Assembly: GCA_947501275.1 (NCBI GenBank)
Contig: CANMVD010000002.1
Coordinates: 656,805 to 720,804 of the forward strand
Direction of reading: 5' to 3'
DNA length: 64,000 nucleotides
Source of the DNA: an uncultured Tateyamaria sp.
Lineage (GTDB): Bacteria; Pseudomonadota; Alphaproteobacteria; Rhodobacterales; Rhodobacteraceae
Shown: piece by piece, positions 17,226-27,459 of the stretch
Position numbering within the stretch: position 1 is the stretch's first letter
Layout: each line of letters begins with the position of its first letter
Program-made: the position numbers and the translations under genes
Notes under the pieces: model-generated
Databases searched by the model: none
What the model saw: the letters and a program-made list of their open reading frames with translations, nothing else
Told to the model about the DNA's origin: nothing

Positions 17226-18362
17226 ATGATGAAAACCGGAAAAAAGGCAAAAAATCAACTTCTTAGACGGGATGTTCTGCGTATTGGGGGCGGGGTTGCG
17301 CTCTCCGCACCCTTTGTGGGCCGAGCTTGGGCTCAGACCACGGATATCAACATGCTAGCGTGGTACGGGCACGGAGAACCGGATATGGTTGGCGCATTCG
17401 AAGAAGCCAACAACGTCAAGTTTGTGCCTAAATATTATGCAGGCGGGGACAATATGTTGGCGTTGATCGCGCAATCGCCTCCGGGGACCTATGACATCAT
17501 CCTGTCGGACGGCGAGTTTGTGCAGCAGTTGAATGCCGCAGGTTACATCGAACCGCTGGAGGCCAGCGATTACCCGTTTGACGACATGCTGCACGAGGAT
17601 TTCACGAAGTTTCCCGGCCACTGGGACGGTGACACGCTTTACTCGATGATCCTGCGGGGTGGTCATCTGGGCGTGTCCTACAACACAACCGCAATGAGCG
17701 CAGAAGAGGCCTCCAGCTACGCAGGCTTCTGGAAGCCTGAGCTTGCCGGCAAAGTGGGCCATTTCGACTGGCATCTGCCGACCCTCGGAATGATGAGCCT
17801 CAAGAACGGAAATGGCGCCGGTCTGTGGGATCTGTCGGACGACCAGTGGTCAGCCGTGCAAGAGACCACGATGAGCCTGCGCCCGCAGGTTGGCGGCTTT
17901 TTCGACTATGGTGGTACATTCAACGGCCTCAAGAACGGCGAAATGCTGGCCATGTGCGGGATTGGCGACTGGATCACCGGTGTATTGGAACGCGACGGTG
18001 CGCCCGTGGCGTCGGTGATTCCTAAGGAAGGCGGCATCCAGTTCACCGAAAGCTATTGCATCGGCAAGGGCAGCTCCAAGGCGGACCTCGTCAAGTCCTT
18101 CATCCAGTACATGATGTCCCCCGAAGGGCAGGTGAAGTCGGCGCAGATGTTGGCCTATCCCGGCTTTTGCGTGACCAAGGCGGGGCGCAAGCTGTTGCAA
18201 GAGGTCGACCCCGCCGAAGCCAAGCGCAGCCACCAGATCGAGGGGATGGCCAACGATCCCATCGCCCTCATCAACGAAGGGCGCATCCACTATCGCGACA
18301 TTCCTCAGCAGCAAAGCCTTGAGGACTGGAACGACTTCTGGTCGGAATACAAGAACGCCTGA
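17226..18362 (+). CDS. Polyamine-type ABC transporter substrate-binding protein
   Basis: 378 residues, family of spermidine/putrescine-binding proteins (PotD/PotF-like). The N-terminus LLRRDVLRIGGGVALSAPFVGRAWA carries a twin-arginine-type motif (RRDVLRIGG), so export by Tat is likely. The mature part shows INMLAWYGHGEPDMVGAFEE, DIILSDGEFVQQLNAAGYIEPL and, near the end, PEGQVKSAQMLAYPGFCVTKAGRKLL. The two adjacent ATGs at 17226 and 17229 are equivalent. Downstream genes encode two permeases and an ATPase of the same class. The ligand is uncertain; the linked deaminase and ureohydrolase suggest a nitrogen-rich compound. Confidence 0.87.
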   Translation: MMKTGKKAKNQLLRRDVLRIGGGVALSAPFVGRAWAQTTDINMLAWYGHGEPDMVGAFEEANNVKFVPKYYAGGDNMLALIAQSPPGTYDIILSDGEFVQQLNAAGYIEPLEASDYPFDDMLHEDFTKFPGHWDGDTLYSMILRGGHLGVSYNTTAMSAEEASSYAGFWKPELAGKVGHFDWHLPTLGMMSLKNGNGAGLWDLSDDQWSAVQETTMSLRPQVGGFFDYGGTFNGLKNGEMLAMCGIGDWITGVLERDGAPVASVIPKEGGIQFTESYCIGKGSSKADLVKSFIQYMMSPEGQVKSAQMLAYPGFCVTKAGRKLLQEVDPAEAKRSHQIEGMANDPIALINEGRIHYRDIPQQQSLEDWNDFWSEYKNA

Positions 18363-18385
18363 TGCGTTATGCGAAAAACCTGAAC

Positions 18386-18428
18386 CACCTGACGCTGCCT
18401 GAAATCCATGATTTCAACGCGTCAGGTG
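18386..18428 (+). terminator. Two-tier hairpin after the binding-protein gene
   Basis: The outer arms CACCTGACGC (18386-18395) and GCGTCAGGTG (18419-18428) are perfect 10-bp complements, and inside them GAAATC and GATTTC form a second stem. No T-tract follows. As after smoE, it sits between binding protein and permease, so it probably tunes relative expression. Confidence 0.6.
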
Positions 18429-18523
18429 ATACGTGATATCTCAGGTATTTCGTCAAATGCTATAACGGCACCTTACGGACAGCCCTATGCGGGGCCGTCC
18501 GATGACAGGCAAGGACAACAGGC

Positions 18524-19381
18524 TTGAGCGCGCGTCGCAAAATCGACTTTTACGCCCTGACATGGCGGCTGCCCATCATCGTGTGGCAGCTGGTCTTCTT
18601 TGTCGGGCCTGTCCTGTTCATGGTCGCGCTGTCATTTTTCCTCGTCAAAAACTACCGCATGACCGAAGCGTTTGAGTTCGTGAACTGGCAACGGATGCTG
18701 ACGCGCGGCTTTTTCTGGGACAGCTACTGGTACACGCTTTTCATCGCCTCACTCAGCGGAACAATTGCGATGTCGGTTGCGTTTCCTGCCGCGTGGGCAC
18801 TGGCATTTCGCGCCTCGGACACCCTGCGGCGATGGGCGGTGTTTCTGCTGATCATCCCGTTTTTCACATCCTACCTTGTGCGAACGTTCTCGTGGTATGT
18901 CATTTTGGCCGAAAGCGGCGTGCTCAATGCCATGCTGGGCTATATCGGGCTTGGCCCGTTTCGGATGCTGAACAGCCATTTCGGCACAGTTGTCGGATAT
19001 CTGACGCTGACACTGCCGCTGGCCGTGATCCTGCAAACCGTGACAATGGCCAATATCGACAAGACCTTGATCGAGGCTGCGCGCAATCTGGGCTGCAAGC
19101 CGCTGGCGACGATCTGGCGTGTGGTTCTGCCACTGTCAAAAACGGGGTTTATCGTGGCGGCCCTGTTCTGTTTCATCCTCGCGTTCGGGGATTTTGTAGC
19201 CCCTTTCTATCTTGGGGGATCGCAGGAACCGACGCTGCCGATCCTGATCCTTGACACTACCAAATCCGGTCAACAGTGGCCCCGCGCCGCCGTTGTCGCG
19301 ATCATGATGATGCTGACACTGTTCACGGTCGCCTTCACGGCCATCGCGCTTGCATATCGCAAACCCAAAGGCGTGCGGTGA
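18524..19381 (+). CDS. Polyamine-type ABC transporter permease (PotB-like)
   Basis: 285 residues, inner-membrane permease of the PotB class. Six or so hydrophobic segments are visible, the first as LPIIVWQLVFFVGPVLFMVALSFFLV; the ATPase-contact loop reads TLIEAARNLGCKPLATIWRVVLPLS. I use the TTG start at 18524, with AAGGA at 18511-18515, because no ATG precedes the first membrane segment in frame. The stop TGA overlaps the next start (TGATG). Confidence 0.85.
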   Translation: MSARRKIDFYALTWRLPIIVWQLVFFVGPVLFMVALSFFLVKNYRMTEAFEFVNWQRMLTRGFFWDSYWYTLFIASLSGTIAMSVAFPAAWALAFRASDTLRRWAVFLLIIPFFTSYLVRTFSWYVILAESGVLNAMLGYIGLGPFRMLNSHFGTVVGYLTLTLPLAVILQTVTMANIDKTLIEAARNLGCKPLATIWRVVLPLSKTGFIVAALFCFILAFGDFVAPFYLGGSQEPTLPILILDTTKSGQQWPRAAVVAIMMMLTLFTVAFTAIALAYRKPKGVR

Positions 19382-20175
19382 TGCAGGGGCGCGGATTGAA
19401 CATCGCATTGACGCTGTATGTCGGACTGGTTTTTGTCTTCATCTTCTCTCCGATTGTGTTCAGCCTGATCTTTTCCTTCAATTCGCAGCGTTTTCCGACA
19501 ATCCCGCTGGGTGGGTTTTCGACCGAATGGTATGTGAAAATCCTGAACGATCCCGATGTGTGGCAAGCTGTGCGCAACTCGGTGATCGTCTCCTCCAGCA
19601 CAGCGGCGATTGCGACGGTGCTGGGATTCTGCACGGCCTATTCCGATTTTCGCTACAATTTCCGCTTCAAGGGCCCCTACCTGGCGTTGATCCTGTTGCC
19701 GCCAACCATCCCGCTGATCATCATGGCACTGGCCATGCTGGCATGGCTGTCACGGCTGGGCCTGTCGGGGCAGCTCTGGTCCATCATTCTGGCGCATTCC
19801 GTGCTGACAGCCCCCTTTGCCATGGCCATCATCCGGCTGCGCCTGCACCAAATGGATCCCGACCTTGAGGCGGCCGCATGGAACCTAGGGGGCAGCGAAT
19901 GGCAGGCGATGCGCCATGTGATTGTACCGTTTTGCGCCCCGGCGATCGTGTCGTCGCTGTGTCTGACGGCGGCTGTGTCCTTTGACGAATTTGCGGTTGC
20001 TTGGTTTGTGTCCGGGCTGAACAAAACGGTGCCCATCGTGATCCTCGAAATTGTGCAAGGCAACATCGACCCGCAGGTCAATGCTATCGGCACGTTTGTC
20101 TTCCTGACCTCCATGACGCTGGTGATCCTTGCTCAGCTCATCTTTATCAGTCGCCAAATCAAGAGCCATTCCTGA
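19381..20175 (+). CDS. Polyamine-type ABC transporter permease (PotC-like)
   Basis: 264 residues. The start ATG 19381 shares a base with the preceding stop (TGATG), a sign of coupled translation; an upstream in-frame extension reads through the other permease and is rejected. The class is shown by LYVGLVFVFIFSPIVFSLIFSF at the N-terminus and the loop LEAAAWNLGGSEWQAMRHVIVPF, which contacts the ATPase. The C-terminal SFDEFAVAWFVSG is typical of PotC-like permeases. Confidence 0.87.
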   Translation: MQGRGLNIALTLYVGLVFVFIFSPIVFSLIFSFNSQRFPTIPLGGFSTEWYVKILNDPDVWQAVRNSVIVSSSTAAIATVLGFCTAYSDFRYNFRFKGPYLALILLPPTIPLIIMALAMLAWLSRLGLSGQLWSIILAHSVLTAPFAMAIIRLRLHQMDPDLEAAAWNLGGSEWQAMRHVIVPFCAPAIVSSLCLTAAVSFDEFAVAWFVSGLNKTVPIVILEIVQGNIDPQVNAIGTFVFLTSMTLVILAQLIFISRQIKSHS

Positions 20176-20176
20176 C

Positions 20177-21262
20177 ATGACAGAACCCCTTGTGACCTTT
20201 CGCAATGTCGAAAAACGCTTTGACGACTTTGTCGCTGTGCGGGACATGACGCTTGATATCCACGAGGGCGAGTTTCTGGCCATCATGGGGTCTTCGGGGT
20301 GTGGCAAGACCACTACTTTGCGCATGCTGGCCGGGCTTGAGACGCCGACCGGCGGAGAAATCCATATCGCCGGGCGTCTGATGAACGATGTCAAACCACA
20401 CGAGCGCGACACGCCGCTTGTCTGGCAGTCGCTCGCCCTGTTTCCTTTCCTGACAGCGCGAGAGAACGTCGAATTTGGTTTGAAAATGCGCGGCGTGGGC
20501 AAGGACGAACGCAAGCGCCGGGCACTGGACTGGCTGGAGCGGATGCAGATATCCGAATTCGCAGAACGCAACGTGGCCACCTTGTCGGGCGGGCAGAAAC
20601 AGCGCGTTGCGCTGGCGCGCAGTCTGGTCATGGAACCGCGCATGTTGCTGCTGGATGAACCACTTTCCGCATTGGACGCCAATCTGGTGATCCGGATGCA
20701 GGGTGTGCTGACGAGGTTGCAAAAGGAACTTGGGATTACCTTTGTCTACGTGACCCATTCCCAATCCGAAGCCTTTGCCATGGCGGATCGTGTTGTCATC
20801 ATGAGCCAGGGCGATATCGCCCAGATCGGCGCTCCCAAAGACATCTACCGCGCCCCCGCCAACCGGTTTGTGGCCGAGTTTGTGGGGCGCAACAACATCC
20901 TGTCAGGCAAGGTGCAGGCGGTCGACGGCGACGGCACCCACATCCTGACGCCGCAAGGGGCATTCACAGCGCAGACACCCCAGACCGCGCTCAGCACCGG
21001 GCAATCCGTCAGCTTTACGGTGTCGGCGGATCTGGTGTCGCTGTCGACCACAGAGCCCGATGCCGTGAACAAGGCGCAAGCGACTCTGATCTCGGAAGAG
21101 TTCATCGGCTCTGTTGTCACGCTGTTCTGCGAAGGTGTCGATGATCTGGAGTTCAAGGTGCAAATGCAGGAGCGTGCCTTGATGGCGCTGGATCTGGAAC
21201 CCGGTGCGCCGCTTTGGCTCAGCTGGGAGACGCAGAACGCCAATATACTGGGAGAACGCTGA
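20177..21262 (+). CDS. Polyamine-type ABC transporter ATP-binding protein (PotA-like)
   Basis: 361 residues from ATG 20177, one base after the preceding stop. Walker A is GSSGCGKTTTLRMLAGLE, the signature is LSGGQKQRVALARSL, Walker B MLLLDEPLSALDA, and the switch histidine lies in THSQSEAFAM. The C-terminal TOBE domain extends to LWLSWETQNANILGE. The Q-loop position reads VWQSLALFPFLTARENVEFG (usually VFQ). It powers the two permeases encoded immediately upstream. Confidence 0.88.
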   Translation: MTEPLVTFRNVEKRFDDFVAVRDMTLDIHEGEFLAIMGSSGCGKTTTLRMLAGLETPTGGEIHIAGRLMNDVKPHERDTPLVWQSLALFPFLTARENVEFGLKMRGVGKDERKRRALDWLERMQISEFAERNVATLSGGQKQRVALARSLVMEPRMLLLDEPLSALDANLVIRMQGVLTRLQKELGITFVYVTHSQSEAFAMADRVVIMSQGDIAQIGAPKDIYRAPANRFVAEFVGRNNILSGKVQAVDGDGTHILTPQGAFTAQTPQTALSTGQSVSFTVSADLVSLSTTEPDAVNKAQATLISEEFIGSVVTLFCEGVDDLEFKVQMQERALMALDLEPGAPLWLSWETQNANILGER

Positions 21263-21263
21263 C

Positions 21264-22151
21264 ATGATCCGCAACCCGATCCCTTGGCCCGACGGTGCAA
21301 AATGCGCTGTGGCAATCTCGTTTGATATGGATGCGGACAGCTTGATCCACGTCGCGCGTCCGCAAGACAGCCATCGCAGACTCTACCCCATTTCCATGGG
21401 CCGCTACGGGCCCAATGTCGCCCTGCCCCGCATTCTGGACACCTATGCGCGCTTTGGCATCAAACAGTCGTTCTTCATTCCCGGCTGGTGTCTTGAGCAG
21501 TATCCCGAAACCGCCGAAGCGATCCTGCAGGGCGGTCACGAAATAGGCCACCATGGCTGGATTCACGAGGACCCGATCACCACATATGGCAACCAACGCG
21601 AACCGTTCGAACGCGCAATCGAGGCCCACATGCGCATCTGCGGGAAAAAGCCCGAAGGCTACCGCGCACCGGTCTACAACATCACGGATGAGGTCGTGGA
21701 TCTGATGCTGGAACACGGGATGCGTTTTGACAGTTCCCTGATGGGTGATGACATCCCCCATGTGCTCAAGACCGACAAGGGTCAACTCTATGAAATGCCG
21801 GTGCATTGGGGGACAGACGACTGGCCCCCCTTCGCCCACTATGACGAGATCGGATACATGATGCCGGTCAAATCCCCTTCCGACGGGTTGTCCGGCTTTT
21901 GGGACGAGTTTGACGCACAATACGAGGCGGGCGGTTTTTTTATGCTGATTGTGCACCCATTTCTGACCGGGCGTCTGGCACGCTGGCGCTTGGTGGAACG
22001 CTGGATCGAACAGACGCTTAACACCAAGGACGTGTGGTTCACCACTCTGGGCGGCATTGCCGATCACATGGATGCCCTGTCGGCTGCGGGGACGTGGTCT
22101 CCCTCCATCGAACCCCTGCCCTATTTCAACGCACCGCCCGCAACTCAATGA
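21264..22151 (+). CDS. Polysaccharide-deacetylase-family hydrolase (NodB fold)
   Basis: 295 residues of the carbohydrate esterase 4 fold. The first metal-binding motif is SFDMDADS (around residue 20), the second GHEIGHHGWIHEDP with the expected His residues, and RAPVYNITDEVVDLMLEHG follows. Within this fold, bacterial cytosolic members with this WPDGAKCAVAISFDMDADS start are mostly amidohydrolase-like (PuuE allantoinase relatives) rather than cell-wall enzymes; there is no signal peptide here. Placement between a nitrogen-compound transporter and a deaminase argues for a C-N bond hydrolase. Substrate unknown. Confidence 0.8.
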   Translation: MIRNPIPWPDGAKCAVAISFDMDADSLIHVARPQDSHRRLYPISMGRYGPNVALPRILDTYARFGIKQSFFIPGWCLEQYPETAEAILQGGHEIGHHGWIHEDPITTYGNQREPFERAIEAHMRICGKKPEGYRAPVYNITDEVVDLMLEHGMRFDSSLMGDDIPHVLKTDKGQLYEMPVHWGTDDWPPFAHYDEIGYMMPVKSPSDGLSGFWDEFDAQYEAGGFFMLIVHPFLTGRLARWRLVERWIEQTLNTKDVWFTTLGGIADHMDALSAAGTWSPSIEPLPYFNAPPATQ

Positions 22152-22160
22152 GGCCCCAAT

Positions 22161-22607
22161 ATGATGACAGACACAGACGCTAGATTGCTGCGGATCGCCT
22201 ATGACGAGGCCAAGGCCGGATTTGACGAAGGCGGGTGCCCGATTGGATCGGTACTGGCGCGTGGGGGCGAAGTTGTAGCCAGCGGCCGAAACCAGCGGGT
22301 GCAAGGCGGTGATCCGATTGCACACGGAGAAATGGACGCCTTGCGCAAGGCCGGGCGCCAAAAAACGTACCGCGACACAGTGCTTTACACGTCGCTCTCG
22401 CCTTGCATGATGTGCTCGGGCACCATTGTGCAGTTCGGTATTCCCCGCGTGGTCATAGGTGACACGACAAACTTTGGGGGCAACGAGGCGTTTCTGAGAT
22501 CGCGCGGTGTCGAAGTGGTGATTGCCGAAGATCCCGATTGCGTTGCCCTCATGAAGCGTTTCATCGACGAAAAGCCCGAATTGTGGGCCGAAGATATCGC
22601 GGAATAG
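22161..22607 (+). CDS. Cytosine deaminase, yeast Fcy1-like
   Basis: 148 residues of the zinc-dependent cytidine deaminase superfamily. The metal and proton-shuttle residues are H55-G-E57 (IAHGEMDAL) and C82-MM-C85 (SPCMMCSG). The C-terminal half closely follows yeast cytosine deaminase in pattern: IPRVVIGDTTNFGG, VEVVIAEDPDC and MKRFIDEKPELWAEDI at the end, which forms part of the Fcy1 active-site lid. Most bacteria instead use the unrelated CodA enzyme. It would deaminate cytosine or a related ring compound in the cytosol. The gene lies 9 bp after the hydrolase and 30 bp before the ureohydrolase. Confidence 0.85.
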   Translation: MMTDTDARLLRIAYDEAKAGFDEGGCPIGSVLARGGEVVASGRNQRVQGGDPIAHGEMDALRKAGRQKTYRDTVLYTSLSPCMMCSGTIVQFGIPRVVIGDTTNFGGNEAFLRSRGVEVVIAEDPDCVALMKRFIDEKPELWAEDIAE

Positions 22608-22637
22608 ATCCGTGCGCTTTGAGGGCCCCGAGACATC

Positions 22638-23612
22638 ATGACAGATACGTTTTTCCACCCGGTCTCCGGGTTTGACCTGCCGCGATTTGCGGGCATTCCG
22701 ACCTTCATGCGCCTGCCGCATGTGGATCTTGATCATGCCCGTTTGGGTGACGTCGACATCGGCTTGATCGGTGTGCCCTGGGACAGTGGCACCACCAACC
22801 GCGCAGGCCCACGCCATGGTCCACGCCAGTTGCGCGATATGTCCACGATGATCCGCGCGCAAAACGGTGCGACAGGCGTGCGCCCGTTTGAGCGCGCGAA
22901 TTGTGCCGATCTGGGGGATGTTTCGACAAACCCGGCGGACATCTTCGACAGCATGGACAGGATCACCGCATTCTACGAGCGTGTCACAGCCGCAGGTATC
23001 CTGCCACTGACGGCGGGAGGCGATCATTTGTCATCCCTGCCGATCCTGCGGGCTCTGGCCAAGACCGCACCATTGGGCATGATCCATTTTGACAGCCACA
23101 CGGACCTGTTCGACAGCTACTTTGGGGGAACCAAATACACCCATGGCACCCCGTTTCGCCGCGCCGTCGAAGAGGGGTTGCTGGACCCCAGGCGCGTCGT
23201 TCAGATCGGCATTCGCGGCACGGCCTACGACATGGAAGATCGCGATTTCGCCGCGTCTGTAGGCATCCGCATCATCCCGATCGAGGAGTATTTCGCGCGC
23301 GGGAGCGAGGATGTCATGGCAGAGGCCCGCGACATTGTTGGCACCGCCCCGACCTACGTGTCCTATGACATCGACTTTGTAGACCCATCCGTCGCACCCG
23401 GCACAGGCACACCCGAAGTTGGCGGTCCAAATGCGTTTGAGGCGTTGCGGGTTGCCAGATTGCTGGCAGGTGTGGACATCGTGGGCGCAGATCTTGTCGA
23501 GGTCTCTCCTCCATTTGACGCATCGGGCGGGACGGCGTTCTTGGGCGTGTCCATCATGTTCGAGATGCTGTGTTGCATGGCGGATGCAACACCCGGCCCG
23601 TCAGCCGCCTGA
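22638..23612 (+). CDS. Agmatinase/arginase-family ureohydrolase
   Basis: 324 residues, binuclear manganese (or nickel) ureohydrolase that removes urea from a guanidino compound. The metal motifs are complete: GGDH130, then HFD152-S-H154-T-D156, then SYDIDFVDPSVAPGTGTPEVGG with the last two aspartates. The substrate loop IGVPWDSGTTNRAGPRHGPRQLRD is typical of agmatinase, guanidinobutyrase and guanidinopropionase groups, which cannot be separated by eye. As the last gene of the transporter operon it suggests import and cleavage of a guanidine-bearing compound. Confidence 0.87.
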   Translation: MTDTFFHPVSGFDLPRFAGIPTFMRLPHVDLDHARLGDVDIGLIGVPWDSGTTNRAGPRHGPRQLRDMSTMIRAQNGATGVRPFERANCADLGDVSTNPADIFDSMDRITAFYERVTAAGILPLTAGGDHLSSLPILRALAKTAPLGMIHFDSHTDLFDSYFGGTKYTHGTPFRRAVEEGLLDPRRVVQIGIRGTAYDMEDRDFAASVGIRIIPIEEYFARGSEDVMAEARDIVGTAPTYVSYDIDFVDPSVAPGTGTPEVGGPNAFEALRVARLLAGVDIVGADLVEVSPPFDASGGTAFLGVSIMFEMLCCMADATPGPSAA

Positions 23613-23658
23613 CCCCACCGAGGCATCGCAACCAAGATGACCAAAGCCAGCCCTCAGA

Positions 23659-24918
23659 CTAGATCAGAAATGTCGACAGGCTGGGGATGTAGCTGAGCAG
23701 GACAAGCACCACCGCGACAGCCAGCAGGAAGGGCCATAACGACCGCAGGATGGTGCCGGGCTTGGCCCCGCTCATGGTGGAGGTGATGTACAAACCGATC
23801 CCAACTGGCGGCGTCAGCAGCCCAAGAACAAGGTTCAGGCACGCCACAATGCCGAATTGATACGGGCTGATGTCATACGAGCCGGTGGCGATCGGGAGCA
23901 GGATCGGCGTGATCAGAATGATGGCCGCAATCCCGTCGATCACCATCCCAACCAGCAGCAAAGCGGCATTCACGATCAATAGAAACACAAACGGATCGGA
24001 CGTGATCGAGGTGATCAATCCCGCCAGCTTTTGGGGCAGCTCCTCATAGATGATCACCCACCCAAATACGCTGGCCGCGGCGATCATGAACAGGATCATC
24101 GACGCATTGACGGCCGTGCGTTTGAACATCTCTCCCAAGGTGCGCGGGTTCAGATCACGATAGACAAGCCACCCCACAAGAAATGCAATCAACGACGCGA
24201 TGGCCGCGCTTTCGGTCGGGGTCGCCACGCCAAACAGGATCCCGCCGATGATGGCCAGTGGAACCAACATCGCAGGCAACGCCGCAACAAGGGCCCGCAC
24301 CGCTTCGGCCTTGGTCATCCAATCGCTTTTGGGAAAGTCCCGCGTCCAGCCGATGGCCGTGATCACAAGGGCAAAGGCAACCACCAGCAAAAGCCCCGGA
24401 ATGATGCCCGCGATGAACATGTCCCCAATCGGAACCTGCGCGAGCACACCGAAAATCACGAACATCATGGAGGGCGGGATCACTGGCGCCAAAAGTCCCC
24501 CAGCCGCAGTGGTCGCGGCGGCAAAGCCACGGTCGTAGCCTTCCTCCTCCATGGCCGGAACAATAGCCCGTGACATTACTGCAATCTGCGCGGTGGCAGA
24601 GCCGATGATGGCAGCCATGAACATGTTGGCCAGCAGATTGATATAGGCCAACCCACCGCGAAACCCGCCCACAAAAATACGGGCCAATGCGATCAGGCGC
24701 CGGGTCATGCCACCCTCGTTCATCAACTCACCGGTCAGCATGAACAGTGGAATGGCCAGCAGACCGTAGTTTTCCAGCCCCCCGAACATCTTCTGCGCAA
24801 AGCTGTCATAAAGAACGGTATTGCCGCTTTCCCACACGTACCAGATCGCCGTCACTCCAAGCACAATGGCGACGGGCACCGACAAAAACAGCGCGACAAG
24901 GAAGACAGTTGCGCTCAT
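23659..24918 (-). CDS. dctM: TRAP transporter large membrane subunit (DctM)
   Basis: 419 residues of the 12-helix TRAP large subunit, which couples sodium entry to uptake of the ligand brought by DctP. Start ATG 24918 overlaps the small subunit by 4 bp; a longer frame has no signal-compatible start. Typical segments are LLAIPLFMLTGELMNEGGMTRRLIALARIFVG, GSATAQIAVMSRAIVPAMEEEGYDRGFAAATTAAGGLLAPVIPPSM and LLTPPVGIGLYITS. The first is a hallmark region near residue 55. It closes the dctPQM cluster. Confidence 0.92.
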   Translation of the reverse strand: MSATVFLVALFLSVPVAIVLGVTAIWYVWESGNTVLYDSFAQKMFGGLENYGLLAIPLFMLTGELMNEGGMTRRLIALARIFVGGFRGGLAYINLLANMFMAAIIGSATAQIAVMSRAIVPAMEEEGYDRGFAAATTAAGGLLAPVIPPSMMFVIFGVLAQVPIGDMFIAGIIPGLLLVVAFALVITAIGWTRDFPKSDWMTKAEAVRALVAALPAMLVPLAIIGGILFGVATPTESAAIASLIAFLVGWLVYRDLNPRTLGEMFKRTAVNASMILFMIAAASVFGWVIIYEELPQKLAGLITSITSDPFVFLLIVNAALLLVGMVIDGIAAIILITPILLPIATGSYDISPYQFGIVACLNLVLGLLTPPVGIGLYITSTMSGAKPGTILRSLWPFLLAVAVVLVLLSYIPSLSTFLI

Positions 24919-25439
24919 GGGGTTGGATCTTTCGCAAAGAGATGCATCGCGGAATGCACAGTCGCGCCCAGAGCAAACAGCCACATCACCATCCAGAACA
25001 GATATTTTGGCACCCCAAGCGTCGATGTGGGTTCAGCATAAATGAAGTTGAAGGTGGCCCCTTGAAAGGCCTGCGTATCAAAACCTGCGCGTGCAATGTC
25101 CAGCGGCAGAAACCAGCGCCAGCAGAACCACAACATGGCCAGAGCAAAGACAAATACAATGACATCGACGGTTTTCAGGATGGCCCGTTTGGTGCCCTGT
25201 GGCACCGCATCCGCCAATAGCGTGATCGAAATCGCACTACGATGATGCAAGGCGGCAGAGGCCCCGAGAAACGTCATCCAGACCATCGCGTAAATCGCCA
25301 GCTCGTCCACCCAGAACAGGGCCGCGCCGAAATAGCGTGTCACGATATTGAGCAGGATCAACAGCGTCACGCACAACGCCATCAGGGCCGCCAGCCACAG
25401 CTCCAACCACGCAAGGCCCGCTGAAAACCGCCTCAGCAT
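24915..25439 (-). CDS. dctQ: TRAP transporter small membrane subunit (DctQ)
   Basis: 174 residues with four hydrophobic segments, the DctQ topology. The N-terminal segment is LELWLAALMALCVTLLILLNIVTRYFGAALFWVDELAIYAMVWMTFLGASAAL, containing the family's conserved VxWVDE-type stretch. It overlaps dctM by 4 bp and starts about 190 bp after the dctP stop, a gap that contains a hairpin. The two membrane subunits together with DctP form one uptake system. Confidence 0.9.
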   Translation of the reverse strand: MLRRFSAGLAWLELWLAALMALCVTLLILLNIVTRYFGAALFWVDELAIYAMVWMTFLGASAALHHRSAISITLLADAVPQGTKRAILKTVDVIVFVFALAMLWFCWRWFLPLDIARAGFDTQAFQGATFNFIYAEPTSTLGVPKYLFWMVMWLFALGATVHSAMHLFAKDPTP

Positions 25440-25583
25440 TTTCGGTCAGGTCCGTGACCGTGCAGGTCTGTCCACAAGTCGCAAGACATCAGGGCGCGTT
25501 ATCCATCAAGAGATCATATTTGGGTTTGGCCAAAAGGTTCTGCCTTGAAGCGCATGGCAAAACCTCCGTTTCAGCATGACAAA

Positions 25584-25605
25584 GGCAGCCAGTCGCCCGG
25601 CTGCC
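25584..25605 (-). terminator. Hairpin between dctP and dctQ
   Basis: GGCAGCC (25584-25590) pairs perfectly with GGCTGCC (25599-25605) across an 8-base loop; on the minus strand TTTGTC follows. It probably attenuates transcription from dctP into dctQM, as is common for binding-protein genes. Confidence 0.6.
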
Positions 25606-25625
25606 TCCATGCCGGTTGGACGCGA

Positions 25626-26708
<1,083 letters not shown>

Positions 26709-26817
26709 CTAAGTCATCGCCAATGTAGGCTGCGGTTTTTTCAGATCATAGCCGGTTTTTTCGCCGCCTTCTCACTGCCCTATGGTTTAAAGGCACCCTG
26801 TCAACGGCACATCCCGC

Positions 26818-27444
<627 letters not shown>

Positions 27445-27459
27445 TTATACCGATTTGCG

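Noticed and set aside
21219..23027. 602-codon minus-strand frame opposite the deacetylase-deaminase-ureohydrolase genes
   Set aside because: It is antisense to three strongly recognised genes; such long antisense frames are common in high-GC coding DNA.
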